Source: Pomphorhynchus laevis
Lineage: Eukaryota; Acanthocephala; Palaeacanthocephala; Echinorhynchida; Pomphorhynchidae
Assembly: GCA_012934845.2 (NCBI GenBank)
Contig: WNNJ02000749.1
Span: 36,729 to 100,728, forward strand
Length of the DNA: 64,000 bases
Direction: 5' to 3'
The translations under genes were made by a program, and so were the position numbers. Shown here piece by piece: positions 46,330 through 57,417 of this stretch (position 1 is its first letter; each line of letters begins with the position of its first letter). The notes below the pieces were generated by a model, which did not search any database, was not told the origin of the DNA, and saw only the letters and a program-made list of their open reading frames with translations.

Positions 46330-49110
46330 AGTCAACAATTTAAAATAATCTGTCGTTTAAAGAGCTCACGAGTTGCCGCATTTACAATATCATTGCTTAA
46401 ACGATTCCATGAATTTATTATTCGTTGTCCAAATTGAATCGTCCAAGAACGTACTATTCGTTGGCGACTAACATAAAACGAGTGACCTCGCAAAGATCGA
46501 GTTGATCGAATGTTAAAGAGCCCACGCAACACATGGTGTTCATTGTGAAATACCTCCCATACAAGGCACATATCCCGCGAGTCACGAATATCACATAATG
46601 ACTGCATATTTAAAGACCGAAGACGGTCCTCGTAAGAAAGTTCTCTCAAAGAATGTACTAATTTTGTTGCCCTACGTAGCACATTCTCAAGTCGAGTAAT
46701 CTCATCCCTGGTTCGAGGGTATGAACATTGAGAAACATATAACAAATGGCTTAGTACAAAAGCGTTTGCAAGAACTATAAAAAAACGTGGACTCACATAG
46801 CTGAATGATCGGCGAAGGAAACCAACCATACGCATGGCCTTCGAACAAATGTACTCAGTTTTTTGCCGAGTGGAGAAATCATGCGTTATCCATACGCCAA
46901 GATCTTTATAGCTCGAAACCAATTTAATCACTCGATCCCCGAGATGATATATCGGCACTGGAACAATATTACGTCATCGGATGTGCATGCAAGTGCACTT
47001 CGAGGCATTAACAGACAGACCATTAGAACGTGTCCACTTAAGAACCGTGTCAATATCTGATTGAAGAATGTTTCGATCATAATCCGAATTGATGGCTCTC
47101 CAAATTTTTAAATCGTCTGCAAGTAATAATGAATGCGAACTTATTACACTGGGGTGATCGTTGATGAAAATACAAAACATCAGAGGACCCAATACAGACC
47201 CTTGCGGGACACCGGCATAAACTGGATAATGATCGGAAAGGGTACCGTGAATGACGACCTAGTATGTGCTACCACACAAAAAGTTGCATATCCCAGAATG
47301 ATAATTGGATTGATGTTTAATGCACTCATCGTCATAATCAACTTATCATGGGAGGCATGATCAAATGCTTTGGAGAAGTCAAAAAATATGACATATACAG
47401 CATACCACTACTCCACTATAAAAACCCCAACTTTCCTGTGCCAATAAAAGGTTGGTTACTTTGAACAGTTTTTACGGAATTCGTGCTGATTAGTAGAAAG
47501 TAACCTGTATGATTCTAGGTAGTTACTGATTATCCGATAAAGTAATCTCTCTAATACACGACACGATACAGAGGTTAAACTAACCGGCCGCACATGATCG
47601 ATCACCTTTCTTATGAAGCGGCTTAATGATAGAGCGTTTCCATGCATTCGGGACTATACCGTAATATAATGATGCTATAAATATCCTATATAAAGGCGCA
47701 GCAATGACATCATGAAGATTCTTCGGATATATTGAGGGAAGTAAATCTAGGCAAATCGAGCCCGACGGTTTCAGTCGTCTAAACTCTTTCATAACATCTT
47801 GAATGGGTATGTTCGATAAGCTTAAAGCGACGAGAGGAGCTAAATCTAATCCACAAACAGCGGAGTCCAATTTAAGCGAGTCCCTCGTCGCACAATTTGA
47901 AAATTCCGAATTCTTAAGTTTGTTTCTCCTGCATCTAAGCTCGATCTCAATAATTGTATAACCTCCCGAAGACTTTCACGTTCAAACTTGTCAAGATCAT
48001 TTAGTAATCTAACGGGAGAACCTTTAAGATGATAGGAGCTGCTAAAGATAGTTTTGGCAGCATCTGCGTCGGTAAAAATTGCTTTTAATAATCTAGGATG
48101 ATTATTCTGCTTTTTACCAATTCGAAACAAAGCTAATAGTTTAATTTTAGACGTTACCTCTTTCGGTGACTAGTATCGCACGAACTTTGGATAAGTCGTC
48201 ATCTAATCTATGTTGTATGTTGACCGACATAGATTCAGGTATATTAGTGAAAACGATAGCGCGAGAAGGATCATGATATTTGCCTACTCGGGAAAAGTGC
48301 TGCTCAGAGGAAATCACTTATTTTCCATCAAGATTATGTGGAGATATATCAATGACTCCAGTTATTTGGAATGTATCAGGTATAGCATTTGACAATGACT
48401 CGAATTGATTTGAATCTTTGTGATTAAGAGACACTTCATCTGACTGACCCAGAATGTTAACATATGTAGAGCGCTTAGGTGAATAAGCATTGATTGGATC
48501 AGTAAATACATCTGGATTAGTAAGAGGTGCTGAGAAGCTTGAATTAATATCGGATTTACTGTACGATCGTTGTAGGTTTCCACTATCCAAATTTCCGTTA
48601 TTGATAAGATTGTCATTGTCCAAACTGTTATTTTCGATAATCGGTGATGACATATTGATTAATGAGTTGGATGTTCGAATTAATGATTCATTTTCGATTT
48701 GCAGGAAGTCTGTGATAACGTGTTGCTCTTGCAATGTTTGGGAATTGTCTGTAAATCGACCGCTTTCTTCATTTGATGATAATAATTGTTCTTTTCGATG
48801 TTTGCCACAGTTTCGTTCGAATTGTATTTTACTAATATTATTGTCACAAACGATACTATTTGAATTGTCATGGCTGATAGACGATTGATCATTCTTTGAA
48901 ACTATCAATTCTTTACGAAGAGATGCTGAACAGAATCCCCATAGAAAATCTCTATCTAGAAAATTTGAGGGAAGACGAAGATTTAGCCAAACAGTAGTCC
49001 ACACAGGGCAATCTGCCATGGAACACTCTACATAATGCTGGGATCCATTATCATTCACAGTCGATTTTGTCGTTTTCCTCCGTTTCCCCATATTGATCAT
49101 AATTAGTTTC
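46330..49110 (-). mobile_element. LINE family G (CR1/Jockey-like) lacking its endonuclease
   Basis: Minus strand. 49091-48318 encodes ORF1: MGKRRKTTKSTVND, a PHD-like CSMADCPVW...FLWGFC, then a long Asn/Ser-rich region. 48130-47850 is the ORF1 C-part (FRIGKKQNNHPRLLKAIF, GETNLRIRNFQIVRRG). The next bases already encode the linker before the reverse transcriptase (VMKEFRRLKPSGS, WKRSIIKPLHKKGDRS). The roughly 200-codon endonuclease is gone. The reverse transcriptase follows with frame breaks (RPVSLTSVSCRVLERLLYR, LLLADDLKIWR), then the C-terminal block VLRRATKLVHSLRELSYEDR to about 46332. Confidence 0.78.
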
Positions 49111-49727
49111 AGTTTGTGTGTTTAAGCTTTTATCTTATTTATTGTAAGATGTTTGTAATCAAGAAAGATTTTACTTCATAATAGTACGAAAACAATCAAA
49201 CTGTGTATATTCGTTGTCGTTCTTTGTCGATCTTCTTTGTCGATAGGTGTTCTATCGACATAGGTCACCTATCGGTTTTCTGTCGACATAGGTCACCTAT
49301 CGGTGTTCTGTCGACATAGGTGTTCTGTCGATCGACATAGGTGTTCTGTCGATCGATCTTCTTTGTCGATCTTCTTTAGATGGATAGGTGCATGCTCGCT
49401 TTACCCGAAGAGCTTCATTATAGACAATATTACGTTTTAAACTTTGAGGGTGCGCGCTACGTTTATAAAGGTGCACGTGTGGAGACTCTGATTTTCCGTA
49501 AAAAGTTATTTTGAAGCTATCTTTATGTTTAAAGATCGTAAGGTTAAGAAAATTTACACTATCCCTATCTCAAATGATAATTTAAGTGTCCCTTAAATTG
49601 ACATTAGATTAAGCTCAATCCATTAGATTAAGCTTAATCCCTTAGATTAAGCTCAAATAGATCGTCTCGATGCGCTCGCCGATCAGTTGCAGTAGCAAAT
49701 TTAATAGCTTGAACACAAGGACATTAA
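49111..49727. repeat. Spacer with TCGACATAGG tandem/inverted repeat
   Basis: From about 49215 to 49385 motifs TCGACATAGG, its near-complement CACCTATCG and GTTCTGTCGATCG alternate in direct and inverted order. The rest is AT-rich, with a small repeated TTAGATTAAGCTCAA near 49600-49650. No gene is seen. Confidence 0.75.
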
Positions 49728-50640
49728 TGGGAGGACGTAAGACAGCTAAAAACGACACCAACTATGCACAACTGCAAGTACAGTGTTCGACACACTACTG
49801 CAGCGTCTTCTAAAGAAGACTTCCTATGTGAGTTTTGTGCCAACAATCTAATCCGCAACCTCTACAGTAAGCACACATCAACATCCAACACGTTCACTCA
49901 AACTACCCTCGTTGTTTCCGATGTCCTTTTCCCACCCACCGACCCTGCCACCATATACACTTCCCATCCCATGTCATCTTCACTCCCCGACACCCCCGTC
50001 CCGTTCTTCCTGTCTCGTTTCTCAATTACCTAAATTCAGTAATCAAAATCACCTCCACCAACCTCCACGATCCTTCCACTCATAACCTTTCCTTGCATCG
50101 CTTGTCACCCTCTTTATTATCATTATCCTCTGTCTCCCGTCGTCAAACTAACTCCTTCCAAATCCTCAACTGCCAGCTCTCCTATCGTGATCTCACCTAC
50201 TCACGGCACCCGTCCTCCTTTACGAAAACGATTTAATTCTCACGATCCTTGCGTCATCATCACTAATATCACTCCTTACACCACCTTATCTCCACAAGCA
50301 CGTGTTGACCACGATGTTTCCGCCTTCAGATCCATCCTCTCGTCTCTAGTTCTTGCGGATAAACCATTCTTTTTCAAAGACATCTTTCCTGTCGCATTCA
50401 TCCGCCTAAACAAATCTTCTCAATTTAATCCTTCTAAGCCCCATCTCCTGAAAATTGTTTTCAAGCATCACGCGTCCTCTATTCTATCTCAACGATTTAA
50501 ACTCATGTCATCTTCAACCACTCGAATTTTCCTCGATCGCACCCCTTCTGAAATCGATCAACTCTCTTCTGCCCGCATCGAAAAACGCAGTCGCGAGAAA
50601 AACGGCGAGGCAACATTTCCGAAAGGCGGACACAACTAGC
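49728..50640 (+). mobile_element. LINE family C, copy 2, ORF1 part
   Basis: ATG at 49728 opens MGGRKTAKNDTNYAQ and a Cys-containing stretch. After a frame change comes DFLCEFCANNLIRNLY, a PHD-like N-terminus. 50187-50640 encodes RKRFNSHDPCVIITNITPY, RFKLMSSSTTRI and DRTPSEIDQLSSARIEKR, nearly the same as copy 1. The element stops at 50640 before the endonuclease. It shares the C-rich sense strand of the family. Confidence 0.75.
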
Positions 50641-51842
50641 AAGAAAAATATAAAAAAAACGAAAGACCTTTATTAGACATTTAAAAAACATCTTTCATTT
50701 GTTTTGCAGCATAGTGTAGGTAAAGTTTAAAATTAAAATTAAATTTTTTTCAAAAAAATTAAAATTTGAATAATTTTCAAGTAAGTGTTCGGATTAGTTA
50801 AAGATTATCACACAATTATAGTACATTATGTATCTACACCACATATAAGTTTTAGCTTGATACGACGTATATTACGCTTCAGAGAAAATGTTCAATTTTT
50901 TTGAACTTAAAAATAATTTTTCCTAAAAAAAATCGATATGATAACCCATATTTTTTTCATCTCACAGCATCGATCATCTATCAATTAACATTTACACAAA
51001 AACTTATGAATTGATTTATTCAGTATGTTGAAAAAATTTAAATTTTTTAAATTAAAACAAAAATAATTAAAATTTTACCATTGTCCTTGTTAGTAGTTTG
51101 TTTACTGCAATATTATTATAATACGATTACAAATCATATATCTCATTATTTTCAAGTTTGAGATTGATTAAACATGTATTACGTTGTAAAACAAAATTTA
51201 ATTTTTTGAACTTTAAAATACTTTTTAAGCACTTTGGTATGATATCCTATCATCATGTTTAACTTATTATTTCCAACTTACAACAAATCAACGTATACAC
51301 AAAAAAGTTGGCATCATTACTTTATTATGTTGATTAAAAATAAATTTATTTTTAACAATTTTAAAAATTTTAAGCTGGTTTAAAATTGGCGGAATTCGCG
51401 TGAATACATTGGTGTAGACATAATAACGTTGATTCTTTCGATCAATTATTAAGGGACATCTCTGATATTTATTAAAAACTGTTTTTTTTTCTTTCCTGTT
51501 ACATATTTTAATTACAGTTTAAAATATCGTTTCGAGCCATTCAACCTATGCGTTGTCATCACGTAGCGGTCCGCATATCAATGTGTGAAGATTCCAAACC
51601 ATCTAAAAATCGTTCAAACACATTATAATTTCAGTTTTTAAATTATTGAAGAAATAAAAGATTAATATACAGAAGATTAATAATATATTTATTCAGTATG
51701 TAGATACATACTGAATAAATCCATTCATAAGTTTTTGTGTAAATGTTAAATGATAGATGGTCGATGTTGTGAGACGAAAAAAAGTCTTTTAAAATATTAA
51801 AAAAATTTAAAAGCTTGTTTTGTTTATTCAATAATGAGAAAA
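50641..51842. repeat. AT-rich region with a 67-bp inverted repeat pair
   Basis: 50962-51028 and 51705-51771 are inverted copies at roughly 90 percent identity (core ACATTTACACAAAAACTTAT). The ends near 51690-51720 also contain the palindrome CAGTATGTAGATACATACTG. They may be the ends of a roughly 0.8-kb non-autonomous element. No coding frame stands out. Confidence 0.6.
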
Positions 51843-51943
51843 CTGTCTGTTGCATTTTCTACATTCATGATTCGATTTTGCAGAATGTTGCGGAATAATC
51901 TAGATTTTTTTCTCGGTCTGTTGCATTTTCTACATTTTCATCA
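51843..51943. repeat. Broken satellite piece
   Basis: Two truncated runs of the 370-bp satellite (CTGTTGCATTTTCTACATT occurs twice) lie directly before LINE A copy 5. Confidence 0.85.
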
Positions 51944-51949
51944 ACAGGG

Positions 51950-52674
51950 CTGATGATACCACAGCCCTGTTTTCTGGACGCAGGTGCAAAGACATAGTCT
52001 CGGACATCAGCCGTTTCTTTTTAAAATTAAAAGACCAGTTATCCAAGTCCAATCTTATTTTAAACTCCGCCAAATCGCAGGTGGTGGTCTTTCATGGCGA
52101 TAATGCAACAACAAAACCTTAAGAGATTAGCACTCTCTGACCTCTCCTTTATTTTGATAAATCAACCCCTCGATGTCTTCACGAGTCGAGTAAAATACCT
52201 GAAGATCACCATTACGGTGAACTGGTCGGCGAAAGCCGACCTGGATAGACTTAAACGTATCCTGAAGAGAGCTAGGTGGGCCCTGAAACGGGCCCAGCAT
52301 ATGTCATTAATAGGGAAAACCCAGGTGCGCCTCTGGGGCACCTGGGCTATCTCGGGATTAGTCTTCTTTTCTAGAGGACGTCCCCAGAGCAAAGGCTAAG
52401 GTTTCTCAAGCTGCTCATCTCGCGTTTACCCAGCATAGTCCGCTCCGATTGGACTCTTCGGGGGGGGTGAATGACCCCGGGTGGTTCAGTCGAAGGGCGG
52501 CGTGTTGGATTGGCTGTGGGGCTCAGATCCCGCCGGACCTGAGGCCATGATGTATGAAGACGCCGAAGAGCGATCTTTTTGGGAAACTTATTCTTTATTG
52601 TCTGCCTTTTTAGATAATTAGTTATCTTTTTTTCTTATCGGTTATATAGTTGTTAATAATATCCTTATTATTAT
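51950..52674 (+). mobile_element. LINE family A, copy 5, 3' part in satellite
   Basis: It begins inside reverse transcriptase motif C (ADDTTALFSG). A frame change separates it from LKRLALSDLSFI, SRVKYLKITITVNWSAKADL and GTWAISGLVFFSRGR. The 3' region ends at about 52674. Satellite resumes at 52675 with AGTGTACTTAACAG, the same satellite position at which LINE A copy 3 starts. Confidence 0.82.
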
Positions 52675-53356
52675 AGTGTACTTAACAGTCTCACAACATT
52701 TTGTTCTCGGTCTGTTGCATTTTCTACATTCATGATTCGATTTTACATAATGTTGCGGAATAATCTAGATTTTATTTGATAATCTTGATAATTTATATGC
52801 TATCTGATATATTATTTTGACTTTTTTGATGTGGCTTATCTAATCTGTTTCTGATATGATTAATACTTTTATCGAAATGTATTGGTAATTTATGAATTCC
52901 TTTTGTCATGCTTTATCAATTGATCTGAAAAAATCTATTATACGAAGAAAACCGAAGCAATGACTTATACTATCTGCAAGGTTTATTACTCCATGCTGTT
53001 GAATCCGTTTTCAGATTGAAACCCTTTGTACTTTCTATCTAATCAGTGTACTTAACAGTCTCACAACATTTTGTTCTCGGTCTGTTGCATTTTCTACATT
53101 CATGATTCGATTTTACAGAATGTTGCGGAATAATCTAGATTTTATTTGATAATCTTGATAATTTATTTGCTATCTGATATATTATTTTGACTTTTTCGCT
53201 GTGGCCTATCTAATATGTTTCTGATATGATTAATATTTTTATCGAAATGTATTGGTAATTTATGAATTATTATTTTGACTTTTTCGCTGTGGCCTATCTA
53301 ATATGTTTCTGATATGATTAATATTTTTATCGAAATGTATTGGTAATTTATGAATT
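52675..53356. repeat. Satellite array 3
   Basis: It holds almost two units of the 370-bp family, with the landmark GAAGAAAACC near 52944. An extra 86-bp direct duplication of the unit's end (from ATTATTTTGACTTTTTCGCT) lies at about 53184-53356. Confidence 0.9.
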
Positions 53357-53365
53357 CATTCTGCT

Positions 53366-53537
53366 GAATAATTATTGATGCTGGATCGAAGGAAGAAATT
53401 ATTTTTGATATTTCGCTAACTACTGTTAGCATCTTCAACAATTATCTGAAGATGTTCAATTTTCTAAAGATGCTAACTGTAGTTAACGAAACATCAAAAA
53501 TAATTTATTCTTCCTTTGATCGAGCTCCAATAATTAT
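53366..53537. mobile_element. Foldback (MITE-like) element
   Basis: Inverted arms of about 70 bp run from AATAATTATTG...GTTAGCATCTT to the complement AAGATGCTAAC...CAATAATTATT, around a 30-base centre. The arms differ at several positions, so the insertion is not very recent. It encodes no protein. Confidence 0.85.
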
Positions 53538-53839
53538 TTATCAACAATGGATCAGTATCAACTATTTTAAAAAATTTCTTTTGCCGTGCTTTGTCAATTA
53601 AGCTAATGATTTCGCGATAAAAATATCCTCGTTGTAGAAGTTATTTCCTACGTTTTGTTAACTTTTTTCTTTGTTGTGGTTGTACGACATATTCCCAATA
53701 TTCGAAAAGCCTTATAACATGTAGTAAAAAACAATATGTAGCGGAGTCAAGTTATAATAATATATTTTTTAAGTAAATTATTATTTTTTATCAAAAAGGA
53801 AAGTATTACAAATATAATCATAGTTAGTTTTTGGAAAAG

Positions 53840-54600
53840 TCGCATAGGTTATGCCGTCTTCGTCGTGCCATCGTATTGTCTTATTCTATGCCATAGTCTC
53901 CTCTGTCGCTCAGGCACCATCAATTTCTGGTCCTCCTCTGAAGAACCGTAAACCTCGGATACAAAGTGACGTTGCTCGGTAAATCGTAAAAACTACGACG
54001 CTTTTTAGGCGATACAAGCATCTGCCGTAGGAGGTGTGGGCATTCGATTGTAGGAAAGAAATACCCTAATGGATTTTGCGCGCTTTTTCTGCTAAACCAC
54101 CTGAAGTTGATACAACAAAAGGGATGAAGGAGCCCTGTTTAATTTTTCCACCGTTTCGGCATATTTTGTGTGCTTTCTTTATTCATTATATATGTAAGCG
54201 CCGGCAATTGTCGAATAATAGGATTCCGCGAGATGATTGAAGATCGTGACGTCTATAAACGTTCGCTGGAATCGATTCTCGAACAAGCCATTACAAACTA
54301 CGTCGAGCCTTGCATTCATTTCCCTGGAAGTTGAAGGATGATCTAAATGATGTTATCTGGAACAGACTCTAACATCGGTTCAACACCTACACCACAGCAG
54401 ACAGACGTTATTTCGCCAGGGCATCTCTGAAAGCCTCGTGGTGCGCAATTTGAAACCCACTACGTTTACACGACACTAGGTGTGAGGCGGTAGCTTTTTT
54501 GCTACATACACAGAATTAAGGAAGATTCAGCGGATCCCAGTTATATCTGACACTATACCATATCATTTAACCACCTTGCCCTGTCAAATGCTTCCAACAA
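53840..54600 (-). pseudogene. Decayed C-terminal region of an RT-linked mobile-element protein
   Basis: On the minus strand, pieces in different frames read FQIAHHEAFRDALAK, NARLDVVCNGLFENRFQRTF followed by IDVTIFN, and SFIPFVVSTSGGLAEKARKI. They resemble a conserved order I recall from reverse-transcriptase-linked proteins of many invertebrates (LDI..NGFWG.RFE..F.DVRVFNP, then SFTPLVFSTSGG). I cannot name the family. It is heavily decayed. The hAT element at 54782 may have inserted in the same old sequence. 53541-53839 shows nothing else. Confidence 0.35.
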
Positions 54601-54990
54601 TACCACCCCTTTCCAATATCACGAGAGCCGAAATCGCGCAAGTACTAGGAGAATGTGCCGGTGTGAAAGAGCCTCATTCATTCCTTTTGTCATCGCAGGA
54701 AACGGCTCTTTTGGACCGGCGGCGGAACTGACGATCAAAAGTGCGTGACTAAGTGCAGGCTGGGGATTACACACTTATAGTCAGTGTTTCTCAAAGTGGT
54801 CCGTAGCGCCCCCTTTGGGCCTGTTTGACGATTCAGGGGGCGGTAGAGAATTTTTGATTAAAAGGGGGTCCATGAAAGAGAGGTGGGGGTCGGTGAAAAA
54901 AATGTAAATTTCATCTTCATTACAAATAAACAACACATATTTAAGATTAAAGGTAAGCACGAAATAGCCAATTACAATTTATCCTTTTAT

Positions 54991-56292
54991 CTGTACCCTC
55001 CTTTCCAATCCGCTTTCCGCTCTAATCACTCGACAGAAATTGCATGCATAAAAGTGTACAACGACTTACTCATTTCTCGAGACAAGGCTCTATATAGTGT
55101 TCTTATCTCCCTCGACCTCTCCTCCGCATTCGACATTGTCGACCACTCCGTCCTCCTTTCTCGCCTTCGTTATGATTACGGCTTTTCTTCCTCCTCCGTA
55201 GCTTGGTTCGCCTCATATCTATCCGACCGTTCCTTTCGCGTCTGTTCTAATTCATCATCCTCCCCTCCCATCCCTATTTTTTGCGGGGTTCCACAAGGTT
55301 CAGTCCTAGGTCCGCTGCTTTTCTCTCTCTTGCTTGGCGATCTCTCTCCATTTATCAAACCTTACTCCTTTAACGTCATTCAATACGCCGATGACATTCT
55401 AATCTATGCTCATGCACCCGCACATCGCATACACGATATCGGCATTTCTGCCTCCAACTGTCTTTCTTCTATCTACAAACGTCTCTCCAATCTCCATCTC
55501 GTTCTAAACGCCGAAAAGTCCAAAATAATGTGGATCCTTCCCCGTAAACCAAGCATATCTCCTCCCATTGTATCTTTCGCCTCATCGATCATCCCTATAG
55601 TCCACAATCTCACTTTCTTAGGCTTCCATTTCGATGATCACCTTTCCCTTAAACCCTTCGTCCGTGACAAGGTCCGCTCGTCTAACTTAATTCTTCATGA
55701 CATCCGCCGTATCCGCCCCCTTATCGACTTCCGTTCTTGTATGTCTCTTCTTTCATCGCTTCTTTTCCTAAAATCGATTACTGCCTTAGCCTTTTCGCCA
55801 ATTCTCCAAAATCCATAATCCTACCCCTACAACGAATAATCAACACCGCCGTTCGAGTGCTCTTTCGTCTCCGTCGCTTCGACCACACATCCACATATTT
55901 TGCCCAACTCTCCTGGCCCACCATCCACCTCCGCATCAAACTCCGTTTTCTCGTTACTTTTCGTCTCATCGCTGTCGGCTCCCCATCGTTCATCAACCTT
56001 CCTTTCTTAGACGATACTCGCCCCACCTCGCTATCGCTTCGTTCCTGTCATACCCTCTTACTCCACGTTCCTAATTACTCCAACAACTACGGTCTCCGAT
56101 CCTTCCTCGTCGCCGCCTCACTCGCCTGGAATCAACTCCCTCTCGACGTCCGCCGCGCTCCCTCCTTTATCACATTCAAACACCTCCTCCGTTCACACCT
56201 TCTCGACACCTGATTCACAGTTTTTGTATTGTTGTTGTCATGTCAGCGTGCGCTGGCACGCATTTGCCACGTTAAAATAAATCTTTTTTTTA
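54991..56292 (+). mobile_element. LINE family C (L2-like), copy 3, nested in the hAT
   Basis: This is a 5'-truncated copy. The frame to 55818 encodes the reverse transcriptase: SAFRSNHSTEIACIKVYND, SLDLSSAFDIVDHSVLLSRL (motif A), CGVPQGSVLGPLLFSLLLGD (motif B) and IQYADDILIYAHA (motif C). After one frame change near 55790 the C-terminal part continues to 56213 (RIINTAVRVLFRLRRFDH, SLAWNQLPLDVR). This is the usual end of L2/CR1-type ORF2. The 3' region holds GTGCGCTGGCACGCA and ends in a T-rich tail. It is the best-preserved reverse transcriptase of family C here. The insertion is younger than the hAT. Confidence 0.88.
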
Positions 56293-56375
56293 GTTTTCAT
56301 TTTAAAATACCCTTTTAAAACATAACACAAATCGCTATAATATTACTGAAATCACAATACGTGTATAAATTTATT

Positions 56376-57209
56376 GTGGCGCGCCAGGGGCGACCCCATG
56401 CCACAGGCGACCCCCATGCTATTTTTGAAGGGAAATTGGGGTTGTTTTTGAGAAATATTAAAAATAGCCCCCATCAAGACTCGAACCAGAACAGTCAATT
56501 TGGTAGAGAGAAAACTTACCACTACGCCAAAGCACGTTGTAAGCAACAAAAAATAAAATAAAATATTGCTATGATTTCAAACCATAAAAATGTTATTGAT
56601 TTATCCCTTATGGTGTCAAATGTAGAGAACAAGGAGGAATACGACAATATTATATTGTTTTTAAAGGACAGAGGTGCAGAAGTAGTTTTGCCAAAAGAAG
56701 CAAAAAAAAAGAATGAAGCGGAAAGCGAAGTCCTTCATGTTACTTGACGAGGTTTTATATCTTAGAGATAACGAAGGCCTGCATAAAAAAGTTTTTCATT
56801 CAGATCAGAGGGAATTAATGGAACACGAAGCAAGATTGTTTCATAAAGAACACCATTTTGAAATGAACAGGTTTGAGGCAAAATGCAATGATTATTTTTT
56901 CAAAATACACAGATATATCATTCGCAAAGTTGTCTCCTAGTGTGTTACGTGTATACAAGCACAGCCGTTGACAACAACTCCGAGACGACAACTCCGAGAC
57001 GAAAAAGCTAAAACTCTCATCATTTTTTTCTAAAGAAGTGAAAATAATAGAAATATTATCAGAAGACAGAGTTAAAATAGAGAATGGAGAAGAAATCGAA
57101 ATTGTTTCTATGTCAAGAATGAAAAAAAATTAACATTAAAAAAATATTTTTATTTTGAACGACCCCCAGGGAGGTCGCCTGTGGCATGGGGGCGCGCCTG
57201 GCGCGCCAC
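56376..57209. mobile_element. 834-bp TIR element nested in the hAT
   Basis: Inverted repeats of about 37 bp with about 3-4 mismatches start GTGGCGCGCCAGG and contain CCATGCCACAGGCGACC. The flanking ATTTATT (56369-56375 and 57210-57216) is a 7-bp target duplication. It encodes two short frames. One is 56569-56745 (MISNHKNVIDLSLMVSNVEN). The other, 56713-56940, has an H..HH...C pattern weakly like the zinc-binding domain of DDE-type integrases. The superfamily is unassigned: 7-bp duplications with GC-rich ends fit no family I can name confidently. Confidence 0.82.
56467..56540 (-). other. tRNA-like segment (A-box and B-box like)
   Basis: On the minus strand TTGGCGTAGTGGTAAG resembles a Pol III A box and GGTTCGAGTCT, about 35 bases on, a B box (GGTTCRANNCC). 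The spacing is tRNA-like, but the acceptor and T stems do not pair well. It is probably a tRNA-derived remnant or chance, not a working tRNA. Confidence 0.35.
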
Positions 57210-57417
57210 ATTTATTATAAAATTTCCACATAATCTCTCAAAAATCCTAAAATAAATTATAAGTAAATGTGTCGTTTTTCTTTTAAAATATTATCATAAA
57301 ATTTTTACTACCTATTTTTCATTTTTTGAGATAAATTACTTCTGGAATTCTTTTTGTGGAAATATTTTGTCTTAACAACCAATTCTGAGAAATAAAATTT
57401 TTACAATACCCCCAAAA

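Noticed and set aside
48490-48888. 132-codon plus-strand frame opposite LINE G ORF1
   Set aside because: The minus strand carries the recognisable ORF1, and this frame mirrors its low-complexity part.
56467-56540. tRNA gene on the minus strand
   Set aside because: A- and B-box-like motifs are present, but acceptor and T stems do not pair and it lies inside a transposon. It is kept only as a tRNA-like segment.
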